From positions 310,001 through 374,000 of the forward strand of contig CAWJXV010000004.1 of the NCBI GenBank assembly GCA_963846915.1: DNA of 64,000 nt, in the 5' to 3' direction. Positions 36,023 to 44,274 of the stretch are shown here, piece after piece (positions within the stretch are counted from its first letter, which is position 1; each line of letters begins with the position of its first letter). Source of the stretch: PALSA-612 sp963846915. GTDB taxonomy: Bacteria > Actinomycetota > Thermoleophilia > Gaiellales > Gaiellaceae. Position numbers and translations under genes: made by a program. The notes beneath the pieces were generated by a model, which was given only the letters and a program-made list of their open reading frames with translations, was not told where the DNA came from and did no database searches.

Positions 36023-37059
36023 CCGGTCCGCCAGGCCGGCGGCAGCAGTGCGCCCTTCGTCGTCACGCGAATCGCGTTCCGGCCGAAGTCGTCTCGCGAC
36101 AGCGTCCTGACGATTCCGTGCGAGGCCTCGTCGGGATCGAGAGCCGGCACGCCGGGCGAGACGAGCCTGATCGGCGTCAGGTCGCCGCGCACCCAGCCGC
36201 CGGTCGCCGACAGCGTCACGTGGAGGATGCCGCTGTCTCCGAGCACGCCGCCGATCGAGAGCGTGCCGTCGCCCAGGAAGTTGCCGAGGCTGTAGGCGAC
36301 GAGCCGCCCGTGGTACCACTCCATCCCCCGCAGGACATGCGGTCCCGAGCCGAGGACGAGGTCGGCGCCGGCGTCGATCACCGCGCGCGAGAACGACTCC
36401 GGATCGCCCCGGTTCTCGCCGAGGAACCACTCGGTGCCGGGCCGAACGTGCTGCTTGTCGGAGCCCTCGGCACCCGCGTGCATCAGGACGACGACGACGT
36501 CGGCCTCCTGCTTCGCGCGGCGCACGAGCCGCTGAGCCGCCGGCAGATCGGTCAGGCTCTGCGCCCACGAGTACGGCGCGAAGCCGAGCACGGCCACCTT
36601 GACGCCGTGCACCGTGACGAGCGCGATCTGCCCGGGCCTCCCCGTCCAGCGGAGGTGCACCGAACGCAGTGACGCGAGCGTCTGGCGCTGGCCGTCGGGC
36701 CCGTAGTCGTACGCGTGGTTGTTCGCGACGTTCATCAGCGTGAAGCCGGCCTGGCTGAGCAGGCGTGCGTACGACGGCGGGGCGTGGAACGAGAAGCAGT
36801 TCGAGCTCCCGGTCCCGCACTTCGAGGAGCCGCCCGTCGTCAGCGTGCCCTCGAGGTTGCCGATCGAGACGTCGGCGCGGAGGTCGCGTCGGATCGACGA
36901 CGAGAAGAAACCTGCGCCGCCGTCGGACGAGGCGACCATGGCGACGTCCCCGACCCAGGAGAGCGAGACCGTTCGCCGCGAGGCGCCGGCGCCGCCCTGG
37001 ACGAAGAGCGCAGGAAGCCCCACGGCGACGATCACCGCCGCTGTCACGAGCCGGGTCAC
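36019..37059 (-). CDS. CapA-family protein (poly-gamma-glutamate-type metallophosphoesterase)
   Basis: 346 residues with an N-terminal signal peptide or anchor (TRLVTAAVIVAVGLPALFV). The PGA_cap domain is marked by LSWVGDVAM, VSIGNLEGTLT, NVANNHAYDYGPDG, VVVLMHAGAEG and LVLGSGPHVLRGMEWY, the metal-binding residues of a calcineurin-like fold. CapA proteins take part in anionic polymer export or anchoring, but many are stand-alone homologues of unknown role, as here: no capB/capC neighbours. Confidence 0.85.
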   Translation of the reverse strand: MTRLVTAAVIVAVGLPALFVQGGAGASRRTVSLSWVGDVAMVASSDGGAGFFSSSIRRDLRADVSIGNLEGTLTTGGSSKCGTGSSNCFSFHAPPSYARLLSQAGFTLMNVANNHAYDYGPDGQRQTLASLRSVHLRWTGRPGQIALVTVHGVKVAVLGFAPYSWAQSLTDLPAAQRLVRRAKQEADVVVVLMHAGAEGSDKQHVRPGTEWFLGENRGDPESFSRAVIDAGADLVLGSGPHVLRGMEWYHGRLVAYSLGNFLGDGTLSIGGVLGDSGILHVTLSATGGWVRGDLTPIRLVSPGVPALDPDEASHGIVRTLSRDDFGRNAIRVTTKGALLPPAWRTG

Positions 37060-37204
37060 GCCACGATGGTAGTCACGAGCTGTCCACGGCCCGACTACCG
37101 ATCAGCCTTTGGACGGCAACCGGATCGATGCCCCCTCGACGTAGCCTGTCGAGCATTTCGCGCACGCCGGTTGGGTCTCGGCGCGAAGGCACAAGCCTGA
37201 TCGG

Positions 37205-37323
37205 GCGCCACGCGTCTTCAGTTGCGGCGAAGCCCTGGCTTTGCCGCGGCGTAGCTCGGGCAGCGTGACACGCGAGTTCAAAGGGAAGGGGGCCTACGGG
37301 GGAAATCGGCCGTTTCCCCCGTG
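37205..37323 (-). repeat. Dispersed 3' element, copy A (downstream of phoU)
   Basis: Starts directly after the phoU stop and reads in the same direction. A hairpin of 10 perfect pairs (ACGGGGGAAA 37296-37305 with TTTCCCCCGT 37313-37322, 7-base loop) is followed by GGCCCCCTTC, then GAGCTACGCC and a second hairpin (GCGGC A AAGCC / GGCTT C GCCGC at 37224-37247). Related copies lie at 45355 and 52000. The rest of the gap to 37060 holds nothing recognisable. Confidence 0.65.
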
Positions 37324-38013
37324 CTAAGAGAGCGCGCTCTCGGGCCGCGAGGCGTCGGTGAACTCGCGGAACTCGCCTGAGATGAGATACGCCGTCTGTT
37401 CGCCGATGTCGACCGCGTGGTCTCCGATCCGCTCCAGGCAACGCGAGATCAGGAGCATGCGCAGGCCCCACTCGTGCGCGGACGGATCGCCGGCGAGGTC
37501 GAGGATGCGCTCGGCAGCACGGCGGTTGACCCGGTCGACCAGCTCGTCCCGGTCGACGAGCGAGGTCGCCGCGTCGAGGTCGCGCTCCGCGAAGGAGTCG
37601 AGCGCGACGCGGATCATCTCCTCGCAGCGGTCACCCATCTCCCCGAGCCCGTCGATCAGCGGCGGCTTCTCGGGCAGACCGTCCGTGAGCTTGATCAGCT
37701 TTGCGATCGTCACGCAGTAGTCGCCCATCCGCTCGAGATGCAGGTTGATGTGCAGCATCGCGAGCACGAGGCGCAGGTCGACGGCGACGGGCGTCTGGCG
37801 CGCGAGCAGCGACTCGATGCCGCGCTGGACATTCGAGTACGAGGTGTCGATCTCGTCGTCGAAGCTGATCACCTCGTCCGCGAGCTCGACGTCGTGCTGC
37901 GCCAGGGCGTTCAGCGCGGCTCGCAGCGACCGGAGTACGAGCGCCCCCTCTTCCTGGACCGCCGCAGAGAGCTGGTCGAGCTCGTCGTGGAAGCTGACCC
38001 GCATGGTAGGCAT
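37324..38013 (-). CDS. phoU: Phosphate transport system regulator PhoU
   Basis: 229 residues from ATG 38013 (ATG 38004, MRVSFHDEL, is an alternative). Two tandem three-helix PhoU domains are visible, each with the metal-binding E/DxxxD pattern: LHINLHLERMGDYCVTIAKL in the first and LISRCLERIGDHAVDIGEQ in the second. PhoU restrains the Pst transporter and keeps the PhoR-type kinase inactive when phosphate is plentiful. It begins three bases after the pstB stop, in one transcript with it. Confidence 0.95.
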   Translation of the reverse strand: MPTMRVSFHDELDQLSAAVQEEGALVLRSLRAALNALAQHDVELADEVISFDDEIDTSYSNVQRGIESLLARQTPVAVDLRLVLAMLHINLHLERMGDYCVTIAKLIKLTDGLPEKPPLIDGLGEMGDRCEEMIRVALDSFAERDLDAATSLVDRDELVDRVNRRAAERILDLAGDPSAHEWGLRMLLISRCLERIGDHAVDIGEQTAYLISGEFREFTDASRPESALS

Positions 38014-38016
38014 CGA

Positions 38017-38850
38017 CTACCCGAACCTTCCCGTGACGTAATCCTCCGTCCGCTTGTCGGCCGGGTGGGTGAAGATCGTGGGGGTGTCGGCGTACTCGAC
38101 GAGGACGCCGGTGCGCTTGCCGTCCTCGACGAGGAGACTGAAGAAAGCGGTCATGTCGGCGACGCGCGCCGCCTGCTGCATGTTGTGCGTGACGATGACG
38201 AGCGTGTAGTCGCGCTTCAGGTCCTGCATCAGGTCCTCGATCGCCTGCGTGGAGATCGGGTCGAGCGCCGAGGCCGGCTCGTCGAGCAGGATCACGTCGG
38301 GCTCGACGGCGAGCGCACGCGCGATGCAGAGCCGCTGCTGCTGCCCGCCCGACATGGCGAGCGCGCTCGACTTCAGACGGTCCTTGACCTCGTCCCACAG
38401 CGCCGCGCCACGGAGGGCGCGCTCGACGCGCTCGGCGAGCCCGGACTTCATCCCGAGCGCCTTCGGCGCGAACGCCACGTTCTCGTAGATCGACTTCGGG
38501 AACGGGTTCGGCCGCTGGAAGACCATGCCGATCCGCCGACGCACCTCGATCGGGTCGACCCCGCCGTCGTAGATCTCTTCGCCGTGGTAGAGGATCTTGC
38601 CGTCGACCCGCGCGCCGCCGACGAGGTCGTTCATCCGGTTCAGGCAGCGGATGAACGTGCTCTTGCCGCAGCCGGACGGGCCGATCACGGCGGTGATCTG
38701 GTTCTTATAGATGTCGAGCGTGACGCCGCTGAACGCGGTCGTCTTGCCGTAATGGACTGCCAGGTCGTCGATGTCGAAGACGACTTCGCGCGCGGCGAGC
38801 GGTGCCTTCTCGCCGCCCTGAGCGACCTCGACCGACTGCATCACCGTCAT
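38017..38850 (-). CDS. pstB: Phosphate ABC transporter ATPase PstB
   Basis: 277 residues. VIGPSGCGKSTFIRCLNRMN is the PstB-type Walker A and following helix; FQRPNPFPKSIYENVAF, the signature MSGGQQQRLCIARALA, Walker B ILLDEPASALDPIST and THNMQQAARV are all standard. It powers PstC/PstA-mediated phosphate uptake. Start ATG 38850 or ATG 38841. Unlike the usual pstSCAB order, pstB-phoU are divergent from pstC-pstA-pstS across a 117-bp region holding a PHO box. Confidence 0.96.
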   Translation of the reverse strand: MTVMQSVEVAQGGEKAPLAAREVVFDIDDLAVHYGKTTAFSGVTLDIYKNQITAVIGPSGCGKSTFIRCLNRMNDLVGGARVDGKILYHGEEIYDGGVDPIEVRRRIGMVFQRPNPFPKSIYENVAFAPKALGMKSGLAERVERALRGAALWDEVKDRLKSSALAMSGGQQQRLCIARALAVEPDVILLDEPASALDPISTQAIEDLMQDLKRDYTLVIVTHNMQQAARVADMTAFFSLLVEDGKRTGVLVEYADTPTIFTHPADKRTEDYVTGRFG

Positions 38851-38897
38851 CGTCGTTCGAGTGTCGCCCGCGTCTCCGCGCGGGAGGGTCGAGAGCT

Positions 38898-38926
38898 TGT
38901 GAAGTTCTGGTGACGAAGCGGTGACG
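38898..38926 (-). promoter_or_regulatory. PHO box between pstB and pstC
   Basis: On the minus strand three 7-mers recur at exactly 11-bp steps: CGTCACC (38920-38926), CGTCACC (38909-38915) and CTTCACA (38898-38904). This matches the 11-bp direct-repeat design of actinobacterial PhoP boxes (GTTCACC core). It could serve both divergent transcripts. Confidence 0.7.
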
Positions 38927-38967
38927 GTGGTGGCGGCATCGAGGGCTGGCCGCGATGCTAACCGACC

Positions 38968-39939
38968 GTGGAAGCCTCGTCCGCGACGCCGCCACAGCAC
39001 GCCCTCGAATCGAGGCGGCTGCGCGATCGCATCGGCGATACCGCGCTCCGCTGGATCACGGCGGCCGCTGCGCTCGGATCTGTCGCGCTCATCGGCCTGA
39101 TCATCTACAAGGTCGTCGATGGCGCACGTCCGGCGATCAGCGAGTTCGGTCTCTCGTTCATCTGGAACCAGACCTGGGACGCGGTCACGGGCCAGTTCGG
39201 CGCGCTCGACTTCATCTTCGGGACGCTCTATACGACCGTCTGGGCCGTCCTCTTCGGCGGGCCGATCGCGATCGCCATCGGGCTCTACCTGAGCGAACTC
39301 GCGCCGCGGGGCGTGCGCGGCGTCGTCGGGTCGCTCGTCGAGATGCTCGCGGCGATCCCGAGCGTCGTCCTCGGGCTCTGGGGCATCCTCGTGCTCGGCC
39401 CGGTCGTCCACGACACCCTGGGGCCCTGGCTGAACGACGTGTTCGGCTGGACACCGTTCTTCTCAAGCCTCCCGGCCTCGGGAAGCACGGTGTTCACCGC
39501 GGTTCTCGTGCTGACGATCATGATCATCCCGATCACGGCAGCGATCAGCCGAGACCTCTTCGCCCAGGTCCCGGCGGACATCAAAGAGGGCGCCTACGGG
39601 CTCGGACTGACGCGCTGGGAGATGATGAGGGGAGTCATGCTGCCGTACACGCGCGGCGGCTTGATCGCGGCGGTGCTGCTCGGAGGAGGGCGCGCCGTCG
39701 GCGAGGCGATCGCCGTCACGCAGGTGATCGGGATCACCACGCACGGGATCAACCTCAACCTGTTCCAGACCGGGGACACGCTCGCGAGCCGGATCGCCTC
39801 GCAGTATCAGGGAGCGGTGTCGAACATCCAGGTCGCGTCGCTGTTCTACCTCGGCGTGATCCTGCTCGTGATGTCCCTGATCACGAACTTCACCGCCCAG
39901 ATCATCGTCCGCCGTTACGCGATCCAGAGGTCGAGCTAG
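38968..39939 (+). CDS. pstC: Phosphate ABC transporter permease PstC
   Basis: 323 residues, GTG start. Six membrane helices after a polar tail; TLYTTVWAVLFGGPIAIAIG and LYLSELAPRGVRGVVGSLVE are conserved PstC segments, and GAYGLGLTRWEMMRGVMLPY is the ATPase-docking EAA loop. It pairs with PstA, whose ATG follows the stop directly at 39940. Confidence 0.95.
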   Translation: MEASSATPPQHALESRRLRDRIGDTALRWITAAAALGSVALIGLIIYKVVDGARPAISEFGLSFIWNQTWDAVTGQFGALDFIFGTLYTTVWAVLFGGPIAIAIGLYLSELAPRGVRGVVGSLVEMLAAIPSVVLGLWGILVLGPVVHDTLGPWLNDVFGWTPFFSSLPASGSTVFTAVLVLTIMIIPITAAISRDLFAQVPADIKEGAYGLGLTRWEMMRGVMLPYTRGGLIAAVLLGGGRAVGEAIAVTQVIGITTHGINLNLFQTGDTLASRIASQYQGAVSNIQVASLFYLGVILLVMSLITNFTAQIIVRRYAIQRSS

Positions 39940-40827
39940 ATGGAGGCCGCGGGCATCCGCCCCTCGCTGAAGGCGACAGGCCGCGCCAAGCGTCGCCTCG
40001 TCACGAACAGGGTCGCACAGCTCGTCGCGACTGCCGCTGCCTTCGGTGCGGTCGCCGTGCTCGCGATCGTCGTGATCAACGTCGTCCAGCGCGCGATTCC
40101 CGCCCTCAACATCGACCTGTTCACGCAGGTGCAGGCCACGTTCGGCGAGTCGGGCGGCGGCATCAAAAACGCCATCGTCGGCTCGATCATCATCGTCGCG
40201 CTCGCCACGCTGTTCGCGCTCCCGACCGGTGTGCTCGTGGCGATCTACGTGTCGGAGTTCGCACACGACCAGATCAAGCGTTACGTGCGCCTCGCGCTCG
40301 ACGTCCTGAACGGTGTCCCCTCGATCGTGATCGGCATCTTCGTCTACGCGCTGCTCGTCGTCGGGTCGGGCCAGGCGGCGTGGAAGGCGTCGTTCGCGCT
40401 CGCCATCGTCATGCTTCCCCTGGTCTCGCGCGCCACGATCGAGGTGCTGGGCCTCGTCCCCAGCTCGCTGCGCGAGGCGAGTTTCGCACTCGGAGTGGCC
40501 AAGTGGCGAACCGTACTGTTCGTCATCCTCCCGACTGTTCGCGGCGGCATGCTGACAGGCTCGACGCTGGCAGTCGCCCGCGCTGCCGGCGAGACAGCGC
40601 CGCTCCTGTTCACCACGTCGATCTTCCTGAACGCGGTCGTCACCGACCCGAGGCAAGCCATGGCCACCCTGCCGTTCACGATCTTCACGTACTCGGAGGC
40701 GCCCGACAAGACGCTGAACGACCAGGCGTGGGCGGCCGCGTTCATCCTGATGGCGTTCGTGCTGGTCTCCAGCCTGACGGCTCGTTATCTCCTCTACCGC
40801 AGCGAGCGCAAGATCAGAGGCCAATAG
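39940..40827 (+). CDS. pstA: Phosphate ABC transporter permease PstA
   Basis: 295 residues, six membrane helices. Typical features are the periplasmic opening loop, IYVSEFAHDQIKRYVRLALD with VLNGVPSIVIGIFVY, and the EAA loop REASFALGVAKWRTVLFVIL. ATG 39940 immediately follows pstC, giving one transcript with pstC; pstS follows after a PHO box of its own. Confidence 0.95.
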   Translation: MEAAGIRPSLKATGRAKRRLVTNRVAQLVATAAAFGAVAVLAIVVINVVQRAIPALNIDLFTQVQATFGESGGGIKNAIVGSIIIVALATLFALPTGVLVAIYVSEFAHDQIKRYVRLALDVLNGVPSIVIGIFVYALLVVGSGQAAWKASFALAIVMLPLVSRATIEVLGLVPSSLREASFALGVAKWRTVLFVILPTVRGGMLTGSTLAVARAAGETAPLLFTTSIFLNAVVTDPRQAMATLPFTIFTYSEAPDKTLNDQAWAAAFILMAFVLVSSLTARYLLYRSERKIRGQ

Positions 40828-40837
40828 GCGGCAGGGC

Positions 40838-40866
40838 GTTCACCGGCTCGTCACCAGACCGTCACC
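40838..40866 (+). promoter_or_regulatory. PHO box upstream of pstS
   Basis: GTTCACC (40838-40844), CGTCACC (40849-40855) and CGTCACC (40860-40866) are spaced exactly 11 bp apart, the PhoP direct-repeat pattern. It lies about 70 bp before the pstS start, so the binding protein can be induced separately from pstCA. Confidence 0.75.
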
Positions 40867-40936
40867 CGAACTCAGCCCACTCGCAACCGGCGTCTCGTCA
40901 AGCTGGACCCGACCCATCCTACAAGGGAGAGAGATC

Positions 40937-41968
40937 GTGAAAAAGCGTGTGTTTGCGGGGAGTCTTGCGCTGCTCGCGGCGGTATCTGCCTTCGCGGCAG
41001 CGACGGCGGGAGCGAGCAGCCAGGGCGACCAGCTCATCGGCGCAGGCAGCACGTTCGTCTCGCCGCTCGTCTCGCAGTGGCAGAAGGACTACCCCTCGAA
41101 GACCGGCGTCAACATCGTCTACCAGCCGATCGGCTCGGGCGGCGGGATCGCGGCGATCCAGGGGCGGACGGTCGACTTCGGGGCCTCCGACGCGCCGCTC
41201 TCGCCCGACCAGTTCAGCGCGTGCAAGGGCTGTGCGCAGATTCCGTGGGCGCTCGGGGGCGTGGCCGCGATGGTCCACGTCAAGACGAACGCGCGCGCTC
41301 CACTGAAGATCACCGGGCCGGTGCTCGCGCAGATCTTCCTCGGCACGATCAAGACGTGGGACGCGCCGGCGATCAAGGCGCTCAACCCGAAGGTCACGCT
41401 CCCGAGCGAGCCGATCGTGCCCGTCTACCGCTCCGACGGATCGGGGACGTCGTACGCCTGGGCGGACTACCTCGCCGCGGTAAGCCCGGCTTGGAAGTCG
41501 AAGATCGGCGTCTCGACCCAGCCCGCCTTCCCGGTCGGCGTCGGCGCGAAGGGTTCGTCCGGCGTCGCCGGTGTCGTCTCCAAAACGGAGGGAGCGATCG
41601 GGTATGCAGACATCGCTTTCGCGATCACGAACAAGATCCCGGTCATGGCGGTCAAGAACGCGGCCGGCAAGTTCCTGACGCCGGGCCTCGTGTCGATCGG
41701 GGCGGCGGCCAAGGCGGTCAAGTCCGTGCCTGCCAACGGCGAGATGCACATCGTCAACCCGCCGAAGACCGAGCCGAAGGCGTATCCGATCTCGACGTTC
41801 ACGTACGTGATCGTGCCGCTGCAGACGTCGAAGGCCCCGCTGCTGAAGAAGTTCATCTTCTACTCGCTGACACAGGGCCAGGCGTTCGGCGTCAAGCTCC
41901 GCTTCGTGCCGATCCCGAAGGTCGTGCTCGTCTACTCGGAGAAGACGCTGACCAAGGTCCACACGTAA
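40937..41968 (+). CDS. pstS: Phosphate-binding protein PstS
   Basis: 343 residues, GTG start with AGGGAGAG upstream. A Sec signal peptide (KKRVFAGSLALLAAVSAFAA, cut near AGAS) precedes the PBP fold; no lipobox Cys is present. The phosphate-binding loops are visible: GAGSTFVSPLVSQW, YQPIGSGGGIAAI, DFGASDAPLS and YRSDGSGTSYAWADYL. Delivers phosphate to PstCA. A strong hairpin follows the stop codon. Confidence 0.96.
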   Translation: MKKRVFAGSLALLAAVSAFAAATAGASSQGDQLIGAGSTFVSPLVSQWQKDYPSKTGVNIVYQPIGSGGGIAAIQGRTVDFGASDAPLSPDQFSACKGCAQIPWALGGVAAMVHVKTNARAPLKITGPVLAQIFLGTIKTWDAPAIKALNPKVTLPSEPIVPVYRSDGSGTSYAWADYLAAVSPAWKSKIGVSTQPAFPVGVGAKGSSGVAGVVSKTEGAIGYADIAFAITNKIPVMAVKNAAGKFLTPGLVSIGAAAKAVKSVPANGEMHIVNPPKTEPKAYPISTFTYVIVPLQTSKAPLLKKFIFYSLTQGQAFGVKLRFVPIPKVVLVYSEKTLTKVHT

Positions 41969-41988
41969 TCGAGCGCCGCAGCGAGATC

Positions 41989-42021
41989 GACCGGAGCCGG
42001 GAGCCTAGCCCGGCTCCGGTC
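41989..42021 (+). terminator. Bidirectional hairpin terminator between pstS and histidine kinase
   Basis: GACCGGAGCCGGG (41989-42001) pairs perfectly with CCCGGCTCCGGTC (42009-42021) around a 7-base loop. CGTTTC follows on the plus strand, a short T-run. It separates the convergent pstS and kinase genes. Confidence 0.75.
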
Positions 42022-42026
42022 CGTTT

Positions 42027-43016
42027 CTAGGGCACGCGCGGCATCGTGCAGCGGACTTCGAGCCCCCCGCCGGGACGGTTCATCGCCTCGGCGGAGCCGC
42101 CGGCCGAGGCGATCACGTGCTTGACGATCGCGAGGCCGAGGCCGGTGCCGCGCGAGGCACGCGCGCGGTCGGAGCGGTAGAAGCGCTCGAAGAGCCGCGG
42201 CAGGTCCTCGTCCGAGACGCCGGGACCGTCGTCGGCGCCGGTCACCACGACCGACTCGCCCTCCTCCCGAACGGACAGCGTGAACGTCGCGCCGGGGCCG
42301 CCATAGCGAATTGCGTTCTCGACGAGGTTGGTCGCGACGATCTCGAGCATGCGCTGGCGAAGCGGAATCTCCACGGTCGCCGCGCACTCGAGGACGATCT
42401 CGATGCCGGCGTCGTCGGCACGGCCGCGCAGCTGGTCGACGACGCCTTCGAGGACGGTCAGCGCCGGCGTCGAGCCGAGCGAGACGACCGCGCGTCCCGT
42501 GTCCAGCTCCGAGAGGAAGAGGACGTCGTCGATCAGCTCGCCGATCTGCTGGACTTCGCTGCGCGCCCGGGCGACGAGCTCGTCCGGGTTCGAGCCGGGA
42601 AGCGAGACGCTGTCGAGCAGGATCATCAGGCGCGTCAACGGCGTCCGCAGCTCGTGCGAGACGGCCGCGGTGAAGCCCGCCCGCAGCTCCTCGTAGGCGG
42701 CCAGGTCGCCGGGCGCGCTGACGTAGAGCAGCGTCTCGCGCCTGCCGTCGACCTCGTACGGGATCTCGAGCGGTGCGCGCCCGTCCCGCGAGCGGACGAG
42801 CCCCTCCGGGAGGGTCGAGCCCTCGCGGAGCCCCTCGAGCGCCTCGCGGGCGCGTCTGCTAGCGGCCAGCACGCGCCGCCGGTCGTCGAGCACGAGCACG
42901 ATCTCGCGGCTCTCCTCGATCAGCAGCGTGGCGCGTTCGGCGGCAAGGCGCATCTCCGTCGGCACGCTGTTCCGCGGCGTGCTGTCGTCCTCCTTGCGCC
43001 CGAAGAGCCGTGTCAC
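42027..43016 (-). CDS. Sensor histidine kinase (PhoR/SenX3-like), no membrane segment
   Basis: 329 residues from GTG 43016. An N-terminal PAS-like region (ATLLIEESREIVLVLDDRRR) leads to the H-box FTAAVSHELRTPLTRL (His121), N-box NLVENAIRYGG, G1 DDGPGVSDEDLPRLFERFYR and G2 GTGLGLAIVKHV. There is no hydrophobic span, so it must be cytosolic, unlike PhoR with its membrane anchor. Divergent from the response-regulator gene with a PHO box overlapping its start, next to pst and phoU: most likely the phosphate-starvation kinase, read through PhoU. Confidence 0.85.
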   Translation of the reverse strand: MTRLFGRKEDDSTPRNSVPTEMRLAAERATLLIEESREIVLVLDDRRRVLAASRRAREALEGLREGSTLPEGLVRSRDGRAPLEIPYEVDGRRETLLYVSAPGDLAAYEELRAGFTAAVSHELRTPLTRLMILLDSVSLPGSNPDELVARARSEVQQIGELIDDVLFLSELDTGRAVVSLGSTPALTVLEGVVDQLRGRADDAGIEIVLECAATVEIPLRQRMLEIVATNLVENAIRYGGPGATFTLSVREEGESVVVTGADDGPGVSDEDLPRLFERFYRSDRARASRGTGLGLAIVKHVIASAGGSAEAMNRPGGGLEVRCTMPRVP

Positions 43017-43039
43017 GAGATGTTCACCTTCCGTTCACC
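43011..43039 (+). promoter_or_regulatory. PHO box between kinase and response regulator genes
   Basis: TGTCACG (43011-43017), GTTCACC (43022-43028) and GTTCACC (43033-43039) occur at 11-bp intervals. The two perfect GTTCACC units make this the best box in the window. Its position implies autoregulation of the two-component genes. Confidence 0.75.
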
Positions 43040-43061
43040 GGATCGGAGCCGACAACCTGTC

Positions 43062-43067
43062 TATCGT
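43062..43067 (+). promoter_or_regulatory. Candidate -10 element of response regulator gene
   Basis: TATCGT seven bases before GTG 43075 and about 22 bp after the PHO box, the distance expected for a box standing in for the -35 element. Confidence 0.45.
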
Positions 43068-43074
43068 AGGCCTC

Positions 43075-43770
43075 GTGGCAAAGATCCTGATCGTCGAGGA
43101 CGACGAGGTGATCGCCCGCGGCATGTCCGAGCATCTCAAGGCTGCCGGCTTCGATCCGATCGCCGTCGGGGCGGGCGAGGTCGGCCTCGCGCGGCTCCGC
43201 TACGAGAACCCCGATGTCTGCGTCCTCGACCTGATGCTGCCCGGCCTCGACGGCTGGCGGCTGATCGAGGCGGCGCGCAGCGAAGGGATCGGCACGCCGA
43301 TCCTCGTCGTCAGCGCCCGCGGAACCGAGCACGACCGGGTGCACGCGCTCGAGATCGGCGCCGACGACTACCTCGTCAAGCCGTTCTCGATGAAGGAGCT
43401 CGTCGCCCGCGTGAAGGCGGCCGTGCGCCGCGGCGTTCGGGCACAGGACACGCCGCGCGGCGACGCGATCGAGATCGAGGAGCTTCGCATCGACCCGCGC
43501 GAGGTGCAGGCGTTCGTGGACGGCGCGAGCGCCGACCTGACGCCGACCGAGTTCAAGCTCCTGTACACGCTCGCCCTCGAGCGCGGCCGCGTCGTCACGC
43601 GCGACGAGCTGCTGCAGCGGATCTGGGGCCGCCGCCAGACGCATCGCGACCGCACGGTCGACGTCTTCGTGCGCCGGCTGCGCGACAAGATCGACAAGCG
43701 GGCCGCGAAGCACACCTTCATCCAGACGCGCTACGGCGTCGGGTACAAGCTCGATCCGCAGCTCAAGTAG
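43075..43770 (+). CDS. OmpR/PhoP-family response regulator
   Basis: 231 residues. Receiver domain: acidic pocket E8-D9-D10, phospho-acceptor Asp52 (VCVLDLMLPGLDG), Ser in ILVVSARG and Lys in DDYLVKPFS. The C-terminal winged helix (LTPTEFKLLYTLALERGRVV, RDRTVDVFVRRLRDKID) is of the OmpR class. Given the PHO boxes before its own gene, pstS and pst/phoU, it is the likely PhoP/RegX3 equivalent that binds them. GTG 43075 lacks a Shine-Dalgarno; probably leaderless. Confidence 0.9.
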   Translation: MAKILIVEDDEVIARGMSEHLKAAGFDPIAVGAGEVGLARLRYENPDVCVLDLMLPGLDGWRLIEAARSEGIGTPILVVSARGTEHDRVHALEIGADDYLVKPFSMKELVARVKAAVRRGVRAQDTPRGDAIEIEELRIDPREVQAFVDGASADLTPTEFKLLYTLALERGRVVTRDELLQRIWGRRQTHRDRTVDVFVRRLRDKIDKRAAKHTFIQTRYGVGYKLDPQLK

Positions 43771-43787
43771 CGCGCATTCCCCATCCG

Positions 43788-43793
43788 TATTGT
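43788..43793 (+). promoter_or_regulatory. Candidate -10 element of CopD-like gene
   Basis: TATTGT seven bases upstream of GTG 43801, with no ribosome binding site. Confidence 0.4.
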
Positions 43794-43800
43794 CCTGCGG

Positions 43801-44262
43801 GTGGAGACAGCCGTCGCCGCACTGCACCTGCTCGCAGCCGCCGTCTGGGTCGGCGGCACGGTCGCGCTCGTCTTCATCGCCGTGCCGATGGCGCGGAGCT
43901 TCGAGGGCGAGGACCGCGCCCGAGCGCTGCGCCGGCTCGGCCAGGGCTGGCGGCCGCTCGGGTGGAGCATGCTGGCGGTCCTCGGCGGCACGGGGCTCGT
44001 CCTCGCGGGCGACGACGGCGTCTTCTCGGGCACCGCGTCGGCGGAGTTCTACGCCGTGTTCGCGGTCAAGATCGCGCTCGTCGCGATGCTCGTCGCAGGC
44101 GCCTTCGTTCACGACTTCGTGCTCGGCCCCGGCCTCGCGCGGCAGATCCGGGCCGGACAGCAGCAGACGCTCAGGCGGCCGCTCGTCGTCGTCGGCTGGA
44201 CGAACTTCGCGCTGACCTTGATCGTGCCCGTGCTCGGGACCGTGCTGGCGCATCTCGGTTAG
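43801..44262 (+). CDS. CopD-like four-helix membrane protein
   Basis: 153 residues with four hydrophobic helices: AVAALHLLAAAVWVGGTVAL, GWSMLAVLGGTGLVLAG, AVFAVKIALVAMLVAGAFVH and VGWTNFALTLIVPVLGTV. The early H and WVGG motif in TM1 and a His in TM3 resemble the CopD/DUF4149/DUF2269 group that may bind haem or copper. Function unknown. It shares the WVGG signature with the DUF2269-like protein at 16984. Confidence 0.6.
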   Translation: METAVAALHLLAAAVWVGGTVALVFIAVPMARSFEGEDRARALRRLGQGWRPLGWSMLAVLGGTGLVLAGDDGVFSGTASAEFYAVFAVKIALVAMLVAGAFVHDFVLGPGLARQIRAGQQQTLRRPLVVVGWTNFALTLIVPVLGTVLAHLG

Positions 44263-44265
44263 GCT
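44260..44265 (+). promoter_or_regulatory. Candidate -10 element of aldolase gene
   Basis: TAGGCT, overlapping the previous stop codon, nine bases before ATG 44275. Confidence 0.35.
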
Positions 44266-44274
44266 CGTACCCGC

